From Aminobacterium sp. MB27-C1 (GTDB lineage Bacteria; Synergistota; Synergistia; Synergistales; Aminobacteriaceae): DNA of 64,000 bases. The stretch covers positions 992,001-1,056,000 of the forward strand of contig NZ_CP133089.1 of the NCBI RefSeq assembly GCF_030908405.1, written 5' to 3'. The position numbers and the translations under genes were made by a program. The notes beneath the pieces were generated by a model. That model searched no databases, was not told the DNA's origin, and saw only the letters and a list, made by a program, of their open reading frames with translations. Position 1 is the stretch's first letter, and each line of letters starts with the position of its first letter. This document shows positions 8,688 to 16,026 of this stretch, piece after piece.

Positions 8688-8939
8688 ATGAAAAAAGAAG
8701 AAGTGTTAGCACGCCTGAAAGAAATTATCATCGATAGATTGGATGTTGAAGAAAGCCAGATCGTTCCGGAGGCTTCTTTTGTTGAAGATCTTGGAGCTGA
8801 CTCTCTTGATATTGTTGAGCTCATCATGGGTATTGAGGAAGAGTTCGACATTGAAATTCCTGACGAGGATGCGGAAAAGCTCACTTCCGTAGGGGAAGCA
8901 ATGAAATATACCTTCGACAAGCTTGGAGTAGAAGAGTAA
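8688..8939 (+). CDS. acpP: Acyl carrier protein
   Basis: The 83-residue acidic product is the carrier of growing acyl chains. Ser39 in [10 protein letters not shown] is the expected site of the 4'-phosphopantetheine arm, added by a holo-ACP synthase not found in this window. The N-terminus ([19 protein letters not shown]) and the high Asp/Glu content are typical. A strong AAGGAG site precedes the ATG. A stable hairpin follows at 8962-8996, before fabF. Confidence 0.97.
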   Translation: MKKEEVLARLKEIIIDRLDVEESQIVPEASFVEDLGADSLDIVELIMGIEEEFDIEIPDEDAEKLTSVGEAMKYTFDKLGVEE

Positions 8940-8961
8940 GTCAACAAATAAATGCATTTAC

Positions 8962-8996
8962 AAGGCCGGAGGACACAGGTGTACACCTCCGGCCTT
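8962..8996 (+). other. Stable hairpin between acpP and fabF
   Basis: An 11-base-pair GC-rich stem (8962-8972 with 8986-8996) encloses a 13-base loop that contains part of a self-complementary AGGTGTACACCT. No T run follows, so it is unlikely to be a full terminator. It could protect the acpP end of a processed transcript or cause partial termination, giving more acpP than fabF message. Confidence 0.55.
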
Positions 8997-9045
8997 CTCA
9001 AAACTGAGAAATGCCCTATCCTTGAACGGTGAGGAGTGACGTATT

Positions 9046-10284
9046 TTGAGAAGGGTAGTTATCACGGGGTTAGGAGTAGTAAGCCCAATCGCGAATGGTA
9101 GGGAAAATTTTTGGCAGGCTCTTAAAGAAGGAAAAAACGGAGTCTTCCCTTTTTCAACATTTGATGCCAGTGATCTTCCTGTGACATTTGGTGCTGAGAT
9201 TAAAGATTTTGACCCTACGCTTTGGCTTGACAAAAAAGAGGCAAAAAGATCTGATCGGGTTATTCATTTTGCTGTAGCAGCAGCTGATATGGCAGTCGAA
9301 GATGCCCATCTTGATATTAGTAGCCTGGATTCGAATAGATTTGGTGTTTATATTGGAACAGGACAGGGTGGCATAGAAACCACTTTTAACAATTTTAAAA
9401 CTCTGATGGAAAAAGGACCGAGGCGTGTAAGCCCCTTCTTTATTCCTATGATGATCAGCAACATGTCTACTGCATATGTTGCTATTCGCTATGGAGCTAA
9501 AGGGCCTAATATGTGTGTTGTTACAGCATGTGCCACAGGAACAAATAGTATAGGTGAAGCCTACTACTCAATAATGAGGGATGACGCAGATATCATTCTT
9601 GCTGGAGGAACGGAAGCAGCTCTTCGTTCTATCAGTATTGCAGGTTTTGCTGCTATGAAGGCTCTTTCCACTAGAAATGACGAACCACAACGGGCATCTC
9701 GTCCTTTTGACAAGGATCGCGATGGTTTTGTAATGGGGGAAGGGGCAGGTGTTCTCGTTCTTGAGGACTTAGAGCATGCTTTAAAACGCGGTGCTACTAT
9801 ATATGGAGAAATTGTAGGATATGGTTCTACATGCGATGCGAGCCATATTACTGCACCTGATCCTCAAGGGGATGGAGCGGTCAGAGCCATGCGACAGGCC
9901 ATGCGACAGGCAAAATGGCTTCCTGAAGATGTTGATTATATTAATGCTCACGGAACCTCTACAGAGCTTAATGATAAAATGGAAAGCATGGCAATTCGCA
10001 CATTGTTTGGTGAGTATACCCCCAATGTTCTTGTCAATTCAACAAAATCAATGATCGGACATTGTCTTGGAGCTGCCGGAGCATTAGAAACAATAGCAGC
10101 GTTACAGTCCATAGTGGAAGGTGTCGTTCATCCTACGATCAACTACGAAACACCTGATCCTGATTGTGGAGTCAATGTTGTAGGCCAGGAGGCTGTACAT
10201 AAATCTGTGTCCCGTCTTTTAGTTAATAGCTTCGGATTTGGTGGACATAATGCAGTTATAGCAGTACAGAAATACGAGGAGTAA
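9046..10284 (+). CDS. fabF: 3-oxoacyl-ACP synthase II (KAS II)
   Basis: FabF carries out the elongating condensations. The 412-residue product has the nucleophile Cys162 in VTACATG, the two catalytic histidines in NAHGTST and KSMIGHCLGAAG, and a final NSFGFGGHNA loop. The start is TTG at 9046, giving MRRVVITGLGVVSPIA, with GAGGAG nine bases upstream. A tandem 12-base repeat at 9886-9911 encodes a repeated AMRQ but does not lengthen the protein compared with relatives. FabF usually works with FabZ, which is missing here. Confidence 0.97.
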   Translation: MRRVVITGLGVVSPIANGRENFWQALKEGKNGVFPFSTFDASDLPVTFGAEIKDFDPTLWLDKKEAKRSDRVIHFAVAAADMAVEDAHLDISSLDSNRFGVYIGTGQGGIETTFNNFKTLMEKGPRRVSPFFIPMMISNMSTAYVAIRYGAKGPNMCVVTACATGTNSIGEAYYSIMRDDADIILAGGTEAALRSISIAGFAAMKALSTRNDEPQRASRPFDKDRDGFVMGEGAGVLVLEDLEHALKRGATIYGEIVGYGSTCDASHITAPDPQGDGAVRAMRQAMRQAKWLPEDVDYINAHGTSTELNDKMESMAIRTLFGEYTPNVLVNSTKSMIGHCLGAAGALETIAALQSIVEGVVHPTINYETPDPDCGVNVVGQEAVHKSVSRLLVNSFGFGGHNAVIAVQKYEE

Positions 10285-10292
10285 GATAAAAA

Positions 10293-11027
10293 GTGAACGT
10301 ATCTGAGAAGGAGCAATGGTGGCGACTTGCGCTTGCCTCCTTTCAGGAACGACTAGGATATTCTTTTGTTAATATAGCGACGTTAGAGGAGGCCCTAACC
10401 CATGCTTCCTTTGCTCATGAGGCGGGCCTTCCTTTTTTTAACGAGCGCTTAGAGTTCTTGGGCGATGCTGTTCTGGAACTAGTCGTTTCTGCTGGTTTAT
10501 TTAATGAATACACTCATGAAGATGAAGGAGTCTTGACGCGATATCGTGCAAACCTTGTTTGTAAGGATGCATTGTCTGCGTGGGGGACTTCTATGGAGAT
10601 TCCGCGCCTTGTTCGTTTAGGCAAGGGATTGGTCCATCAGGGGGCAAATGCATCTATTATTGCAGATGCTTCTGAGGCTGTTTTTGGGGCGGTGTTTTTT
10701 GACGGCGGATATGAAGCCGCATCGCAGGTTATACTAAGATATCTCTTTTTTCAGTCTAAAAGTAATGCGTATGATGAAAAACAAGATCCAAAGTCTCTTC
10801 TACAAGAAGAAACCCAAAAAAGAGGATTGGGGCAACCTCAATACAAAGTTGTATCATCAGAAGGTCCTTCTCATATGCCCCTTTTTACGGTGCAATTGAG
10901 TATAGGAGATCATTTTAAAGCTGTTGGGCGTGGACATTCGATAAAAATGGCTGAAAGTAAGGTTGCGCAACAGGTACTGACTCAAACGGAACTCTGGTGT
11001 AAAAATGATATTGATGGAGGGCCTTAG
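10293..11027 (+). CDS. rnc: Ribonuclease III
   Basis: RNase III cuts double-stranded RNA in rRNA and mRNA processing. The 244-residue product has the signature [14 protein letters not shown] at about residues 50-63, with the acidic metal ligands, a second acidic site in [17 protein letters not shown], and a C-terminal double-stranded RNA-binding domain (about 165-235, ending in [12 protein letters not shown]). The start is GTG at 10293. An rnc gene next to the fab operon is common in bacteria. Confidence 0.96.
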   Translation: MNVSEKEQWWRLALASFQERLGYSFVNIATLEEALTHASFAHEAGLPFFNERLEFLGDAVLELVVSAGLFNEYTHEDEGVLTRYRANLVCKDALSAWGTSMEIPRLVRLGKGLVHQGANASIIADASEAVFGAVFFDGGYEAASQVILRYLFFQSKSNAYDEKQDPKSLLQEETQKRGLGQPQYKVVSSEGPSHMPLFTVQLSIGDHFKAVGRGHSIKMAESKVAQQVLTQTELWCKNDIDGGP

Positions 11028-11029
11028 GA

Positions 11030-11575
11030 ATGCTTGTAGAAAAAACGACGATTATGAATGAAGAGGATATAGAACGAGTTCTTAAAAGAATTGCCAATGA
11101 AATTATCGAGAGAAACAGGGGAACAGAGAATGTTGCTTTAGTTGGCATTCAAAGACGTGGCGTTTTTTTGGCCAAACGGCTTCAACAATCACTTAAAAAA
11201 CAAGAGAAAGTCAAAATTCCTGCAGGTGAATTAGATATAACTCTTTATAGAGATGACCTCACTCTTCTTCACGAACAGCCAGTGGTACATAGCACATCTA
11301 TTCCCTTTGATGTAAATGGAATGAAGGTCGTTTTAGTTGATGACGTCATTTATACGGGCAGAACAGTACGGGCTGCTCTTGATGCTCTTATGGATTTAGG
11401 ACGCCCCTCTGTAGTTCAACTTGCAGTTTTAATAGATAGAGGCCATCGTGAATTGCCTATACAACCCGATTATTGCGGGAAAAATGTACCTACATCTTCT
11501 GATGAAATAGTGGAAGTTCGTGTAGAGGAATTGGATGGCGCCAATAATGTTGTTATCTGCGAAAGAAAAAGTTAG
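11030..11575 (+). CDS. pyrR: PyrR: pyr operon regulator / uracil phosphoribosyltransferase
   Basis: PyrR binds pyr mRNA in response to UMP and also has uracil phosphoribosyltransferase activity. The 181-residue product contains the PRPP loop [18 protein letters not shown] (near residues 98-115), the early VGIQRRG segment and [12 protein letters not shown]. These distinguish it from plain phosphoribosyltransferases. It starts three bases after rnc and is not beside any pyrimidine-synthesis gene, so its targets must lie elsewhere. The last 41 bases overlap the next frame. Confidence 0.93.
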   Translation: MLVEKTTIMNEEDIERVLKRIANEIIERNRGTENVALVGIQRRGVFLAKRLQQSLKKQEKVKIPAGELDITLYRDDLTLLHEQPVVHSTSIPFDVNGMKVVLVDDVIYTGRTVRAALDALMDLGRPSVVQLAVLIDRGHRELPIQPDYCGKNVPTSSDEIVEVRVEELDGANNVVICERKS

Positions 11576-12386
11576 ATTTTTACTTGTCATTTTACTGTTG
11601 GTTATTTGCCCCATTAAAGTTTTTGCAATGGACTTATGGGTCACATCTCCATGGCTTTCAGTTATAGCTCACTTTATGGGTGGGGTCTTTATAAACGTAA
11701 AACCCATAGGCCAATGGACAGAAGATGGCATTGAAAAAAAGGTATCTGTCAAAAAACTGCCCAAAGACGGTCCTTTTTTAGCACTGGATTATAAAAATGC
11801 GCAAAAGTATGGGCTTTCCTCACCAAATTTTAAAAACATTCATGTGTTATATTCTCAATTACCCTTTCCGCGGGAAGAAATAGATAGGTATTTTACAGAC
11901 CCTTCCGTTCTTCCTTTTATAGCGCAAAGAATTCTCAATGTTTTTTCTAGCCTTGATTCAGAACATTACTCTTTTTACCAACGACGGTTAGCTGAATTTC
12001 AGGGACGTTTGGAAAGTACTGTTTATTTAGGAAGGCAACTTTTACAAGGAAAAGAAGTATATAGCCTTTCAGAAGACTACCTTGAACTGCTGAAAGCAGC
12101 GCAATGTCGCATTATTCAACCTGAAGAAACATTGCGAAAAGCGTGGGAAAAAGGAGAGTCTTTAGATCAACTCAAAGAGAAAATCAAAGAGTGTTCTCAA
12201 TTGAATATTCCTGTTTTATATGATCATAAAACGCCAGCTCCAGTGAAAAAAGTTTTATTGGAGAGTAAGTCTACGGCAGTTATTCAATTAAAATATCCAA
12301 CAATAGGGCAAGATCTGATCATAGCTCTCTACGACCAGTACTTAGCAATATGGAATATAGCTACTCCAGGAGATACAAAATCTTAG
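11535..12386 (+). CDS. Secreted TroA/ZnuA-like protein of unknown function
   Basis: The 283-residue product has an N-terminal signal sequence (hydrophobic core [17 protein letters not shown], then a likely cut before MDLWV). The rest resembles the fold of metal-binding ABC transporter proteins: [15 protein letters not shown] at the start, a central helix with [16 protein letters not shown], and a late [17 protein letters not shown] segment like the second lobe of ZnuA. The His ligands and His-rich loop of true ZnuA are not evident, and no permease or ATPase gene is adjacent. The ATG at 11535 has GAGGA five bases upstream and overlaps pyrR; an ATG at 11547 is possible. The stop overlaps that of the convergent MFS gene. 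Confidence 0.6.
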   Translation: MAPIMLLSAKEKVRFLLVILLLVICPIKVFAMDLWVTSPWLSVIAHFMGGVFINVKPIGQWTEDGIEKKVSVKKLPKDGPFLALDYKNAQKYGLSSPNFKNIHVLYSQLPFPREEIDRYFTDPSVLPFIAQRILNVFSSLDSEHYSFYQRRLAEFQGRLESTVYLGRQLLQGKEVYSLSEDYLELLKAAQCRIIQPEETLRKAWEKGESLDQLKEKIKECSQLNIPVLYDHKTPAPVKKVLLESKSTAVIQLKYPTIGQDLIIALYDQYLAIWNIATPGDTKS

Positions 12387-13579
12387 CTTTCCGATGTAGC
12401 TGATTGGTTGTTTTTATTCTTTACAAAGAAAAGAAATGGGATTGTTGCTGAAAAAATAAAGAAGCTCAGCACATGAAATGGACTCAATGGAAAGTTTGAT
12501 TCAACGATAAAACCATCTAGAACTGGCCCCGTCATCATCCCCAGACTAAAGAAAATATTGAATACGCTCATTGTTCGCCCGCTACCAAATTGAAAACTGT
12601 TTTCGGCAGCTATAGCTGCGAGAGATGGAGCAGAGAGTGCGTGCCCCACGCCAAAAATAACACTCGCTATGACGAGACCTGTAAAAGATTCAAAGAAAGG
12701 TACGATGATAAAAACACACCCTGAGAAAATACCACCAACAATTATCAGGTGATGACGTGAAATTTTGTCAGAAAGTTGCCCAAAATATCGTTGTAAAACT
12801 CCCGTTGTAACGGAGTTAAGGGAGAGGATTATGCCTATTTGTGAAAAAGAAAGAGAGTAACCAGAAGCAAGAAGAGGAATCATCATAAGCATTGTTCCTC
12901 GACACATTGCAAAACAAAATTGGTAATAAAAACAGGTTCGAAGAGCGGCATTTTTTATCATGCCTCTAATTGCGGGAAGCATTTTCCCATTAGACTTAGA
13001 GCGACTTGGAATCCCGATGGGAAGCTTTTTAATAACCATGAGAAGGGCAATAGTAGTGAGTGTCGTCATAAAATAAAAAGGCACGTGCCATCCTATATGA
13101 TCAGTAAGAACTCCACTGATAAGAGGTCCAAAACCTACGCCTAAAAAGAGAGCACCCTGAAGTGTACCGAAAAATATGCCTTCTTCGCCTTTTTTTGCTA
13201 TATCAGCGCCTATTGCCATCGTTATAGGTACAACAAAGGCGGAACCCAGTCCATGGAAGAAACGTATAGTAATAAGAGAAAGTGTAGTATCAGCGTGTAC
13301 ATAAGCGAGGGAAGCTAATGAATAAATTAAAAGACCAAGCGTTAAGAGGCGTTTTCTGTCAAAACGTTCAGCTAACTCTCCACTGAGAATCATTCCGCCT
13401 GTTCGCGCGAATGAGAAGGTGCCGAAAACCAGACCAAGAAGAATGCCACTAGCACCAAGCTTTGATGCATAGACAGGAAGAATGGGACTAATAACACCAA
13501 CGCCAAGCATGGCGCAGAATAAAGACAGAGAGAGCGTAAGTAAAATATAGTCTACGTGGGAGGAATGAGTTTTATTCAT
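12383..13579 (-). CDS. Major facilitator superfamily transporter
   Basis: The product is a polytopic membrane protein of 398 residues with about 12 hydrophobic segments. The MFS loop motif appears as GELAERFDRKRLL between helices 2 and 3, and a weaker repeat, FGQLSDKISRHHL, in the second half. The overall look is that of a proton-driven drug or sugar efflux carrier; the substrate cannot be predicted. I chose the ATG complementary to 13577-13579 with AAAGGGG upstream. A longer in-frame start at 13633 would run through the selD terminator and is rejected. Its stop overlaps that of the TroA-like gene. Confidence 0.85.
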   Translation of the reverse strand: MNKTHSSHVDYILLTLSLSLFCAMLGVGVISPILPVYASKLGASGILLGLVFGTFSFARTGGMILSGELAERFDRKRLLTLGLLIYSLASLAYVHADTTLSLITIRFFHGLGSAFVVPITMAIGADIAKKGEEGIFFGTLQGALFLGVGFGPLISGVLTDHIGWHVPFYFMTTLTTIALLMVIKKLPIGIPSRSKSNGKMLPAIRGMIKNAALRTCFYYQFCFAMCRGTMLMMIPLLASGYSLSFSQIGIILSLNSVTTGVLQRYFGQLSDKISRHHLIIVGGIFSGCVFIIVPFFESFTGLVIASVIFGVGHALSAPSLAAIAAENSFQFGSGRTMSVFNIFFSLGMMTGPVLDGFIVESNFPLSPFHVLSFFIFSATIPFLFFVKNKNNQSATSES

Positions 13580-13591
13580 AAAATGCCCCTT

Positions 13592-13624
13592 TAAAAACTC
13601 CCTCATGTTTTCACATGAGGGAGT
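13592..13624 (-). terminator. Terminator between selD and the MFS gene
   Basis: On the minus strand a perfect 12-base-pair stem (13624-13613 with 13608-13597) with a GAAA tetraloop is followed by a run of T. It ends the selD transcript just before the MFS ribosome site, so the MFS gene must depend on read-through or a very short promoter region. Confidence 0.88.
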
Positions 13625-13651
13625 AAAAATCACAACTTATTGTTTATTGTA

Positions 13652-14698
13652 CTAAAGATTATGAACAATTTCAATCTTACCTTGCCCTTCAGAAAAATAA
13701 CCAATACACGTGCTTCTTTCAAACCCTGCTTCTTTCAATGCGTTCAGCATTGCCGGGGCATGCTCTTGATTCAGAGCTAACAATAAGCCGCCTGACGTTT
13801 GGGCATCATACATCATGTCTACACGTTCAGCGGGGAATTCTTCTTTTTCTGTGACGTGATCTTCATATTGAATTCTATTATTATATGTGCCTGCCGGAAT
13901 CAACCCGCTCTCTGCAAGTTCAATGACACCTGGAAATAACGGGACGTCATGGAGACCCAGCGTGACATTCAACGTTTTTGCTGAAAGCATATCTAGAGTA
14001 TGTCCAATAAGCCCAAAACCGGTTACGTCTGTACAGGCATGAACATGATCAAGTAATTCTTGAGGAATGACGAGTGGAATATTATTAAGAGTAGACATCC
14101 ATCGCATGGCCTCTTCTGGTCCTTTGGGATCCACAATCATGTCCGCTTTTATTCCTGTTGCAATGACACCACTTCCTATAGGTTTTGTTAAAAGTAGTGC
14201 GTCGCCTGGTTTTGCTCCGACTACTTGCCATGGATTCGATCTTGCAACTTCTCCGTATACAGCAAGTCCATATTTAGGTTCGTCATCTTCTACACTATGA
14301 CCTCCTACTAGAAACGCTCCTGCTTCTCTAACTTTTGCATAGCCTCCCTCAAGCACTTCCCGTAATATCTCAATATCTAACTTTTTTACGGGGAATCCTA
14401 CTATATTCAGGGCAACAATAGGGCGTCCGCCCATTGCAAAGACGTCGCTAATAGAATTACACGCTGCTATTTCTCCCCATTTTCTTGGGTCATCTACAAT
14501 GGGAGTAATGAAATCAAGGGTAAGAACTCCAAGGCGTCTGTCATCAATAATCCAGAGTGCTGCGTCTTCTCCAGATGCCCATGTTGAAATAATACGGTCG
14601 TCTCGTACCGAAGGTATGTCTCGAAGTATTTTTTCAAGGTCCGCCGGACCTATTTTGGCGGCTCACCCACTTGTTTTAGAAAGTTCAGTTAATCGCAT
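13652..14698 (-). CDS. selD: Selenide, water dikinase SelD, selenocysteine-containing
   Basis: SelD makes selenophosphate from selenide and ATP, the selenium donor for selenocysteine tRNA. The frame opens at the ATG complementary to 14696-14698 (GAAGGGAGG upstream) and runs 348 residues if the UGA at codon 12 (complement of 14663-14665) is read as selenocysteine. The context is KTSG-Sec-AAKIGPADLEKI, which aligns with the family's catalytic Cys/Sec followed three residues later by the essential Lys (Lys15). No other stop interrupts the gene. Later motifs include DVFAMGGRP and TDVTGFGLIGH. A SECIS-like hairpin directly follows the UGA. Starting only at the downstream ATG (14434) would lose the active site. 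selA, selB and the Sec tRNA gene are not in this window. Confidence 0.93.
14638..14665 (-). promoter_or_regulatory. Selenocysteine UGA codon and SECIS-like hairpin in selD
   Basis: After the UGA (14665-14663) the minus-strand RNA pairs CCGCC (14661-14657) with GGCGG (14645-14641). An outer GGU/ACC pairing is possible across the UGA. The 11-base apical loop AAAAUAGGUCC contains the GGUC bases typical of the SelB-binding loop in the E. coli fdhF SECIS. Position and loop fit a bacterial SECIS element; this is inferred by eye without energy calculation. Confidence 0.72.
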
Positions 14699-14736
14699 AG
14701 ATAGAGGCCCTCCCTTCTTTTATAATAACAATAAGA

Positions 14737-14745
14737 ATTATAACA
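14737..14745 (-). promoter_or_regulatory. Extended -10 promoter for selD
   Basis: The minus strand reads TGTTATAAT (14745-14737), an extended -10 element with a perfect TATAAT, about 40 bases before the selD ATG. No good -35 box lies 17 bases upstream, which is common with extended -10 promoters. Confidence 0.5.
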
Positions 14746-14828
14746 AACTGACATGATTTTTATTCATGGGATTCATTCATAAATAGCTGATATTTTGCTT
14801 TTATGAAAGGAAATACCAGGAGTCAGAA

Positions 14829-14837
14829 TGATATAAT
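14829..14837 (+). promoter_or_regulatory. Extended -10 promoter for prfB
   Basis: TGATATAAT at 14829-14837 is an extended -10 element, 52 bases before the prfB ATG. The -35 region is poor. It mirrors the extended -10 element of the divergent selD gene, with about 90 bases between the two. Confidence 0.5.
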
Positions 14838-14889
14838 GAAAAGCTCGAAGAGAATTATACAGCATTTAGAAAAGGAGTGATTTGGAATA

Positions 14890-16000
14890 ATGGCAACGAT
14901 TCCAAACTCTACAGTATTGGAGGAACTGCGTTCCTTAAAAGAAGAACTGCAGGAAAGTCTTTGACCTCGTTAGGTTGGAGGGAAATAAAAATGAACTTGA
15001 AAGTAAAACCCTTGCTCCAGATTTTTGGGGAAGTGACGAGGCTAAAAAGGTAACGAAAGATTTGGCGCGATGTCAAGATAGACTTGATTCCTGGAGAAAA
15101 ATAGTATCTGAGTTTCAAGAATTGGAAACTATCGTGGAAATTTTACATGAAGAAGACGACACAGATCTTCAACGAGAATTTGACCAGCGTGCGTTGGCTT
15201 TTAAAAGAGAAATAGAACATCTGCAACTCATAGAACTTCTCAGTGAAGATTTTGACCAGGGGAATGCTATTGTTACTGTTCATGCAGGTTCAGGTGGATT
15301 AGATTCTCAGGATTGGGCAGAAATGCTTTATAGGATGTACGTTCGGTGGTTGGAACAGAACAAATTCCGCTTCAAAATTCTAGATCTGCTACGTGATGCC
15401 GAAGGTGGAATCAGTAGTGTGACCTTGTTTGTAGAAGGGGATTATGCTTATGGATATTTAAAATCTGAGAAGGGGGTTCATCGGCTTGTACGAATATCAC
15501 CTTTTGATTCGGCAGGTAGACGACATACAAGCTTTGCCTCTGTAGATATAACGCCTGACCTTCCAGAGAATGAAGATATAGAAATACGCCCGGAAGACAT
15601 TAGAATCGATACGTATCGTTCCAGTGGTGCAGGTGGTCAGCATGTTAATATGACAGATTCGGCAGTACGCATTACCCACTATTCATCGGGGATTGTCGTT
15701 AGCTGTCAAAACGAACGGTCACAGCATATGAACAAAATGGTTGCTATGCAAATTTTAAAAAGCAGGCTCTATGAAAGAGCCCTTCAGGAACGTCGGGATG
15801 AGATGGATGCCATTCAAGGTGAAAAGAAGGAAATAAGTTGGGGCAATCAGATTCGCTCATATGTTCTCCATCCTTATACTCTTGTAAAAGATCACAGAAC
15901 AGGGTATGAAACAGGTAACATTCAAGCGGTTCTTGATGGAGACCTTGATGATTTCATAATGGCTTATTTGCGATGGAATAAATTGTCTGGCAATAACTAA
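14890..16000 (+). CDS. prfB: Peptide chain release factor 2 with programmed +1 frameshift
   Basis: RF2 releases proteins at UAA and UGA. The ATG at 14890 (AAGGAGTG upstream) opens 24 codons ending in CTT, then UGA at 14962-14964. Skipping one base and reading GAC onward gives a continuous 369-residue protein. The shifted frame gives VRLEGNKNELESKTLAPDFW, a normal RF2 N-terminal region. Later motifs are the GGQ catalytic loop in RSSGAGGQHVNMTDSAV and the SQNERSQHMN-type segment (here SCQNERSQHMNK). Low RF2 stalls at its own UGA and favours the shift, so the gene regulates itself. It is not a pseudogene. Confidence 0.95.
14951..14965 (+). promoter_or_regulatory. RF2 programmed frameshift site
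   Basis: The slippery sequence CTT-TGA-C (14959-14965) matches the conserved RF2 recoding site. It is preceded by an internal Shine-Dalgarno-like AGGA at 14951-14954. The zero frame ends at the UGA; the +1 frame continues with GAC CTC GTT. Confidence 0.93.
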
Positions 16001-16026
16001 GTTTTTCGTAGAGGAGGAGGATTTTT

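Noticed and set aside
9886-9911. Tandem 12-base repeat (GCCATGCGACAG twice) in fabF
   Set aside because: It encodes a helix of normal length compared with other FabF proteins, so it is a chance repeat and not an insertion.
13580-13633. Longer N-terminus for the MFS transporter
   Set aside because: The added codons would be the selD terminator hairpin; a good start with its own ribosome site lies at 13579.
13652-14434. selD as an N-terminally truncated pseudogene
   Set aside because: The frame continues upstream to 14698 through a single UGA placed exactly at the catalytic Sec position, with a SECIS-like hairpin. This is recoding rather than decay.
14890-14975. prfB as a frameshifted pseudogene or a gene starting at 14975
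   Set aside because: CTT-TGA-C is the known RF2 programmed frameshift and the remaining frame is complete.
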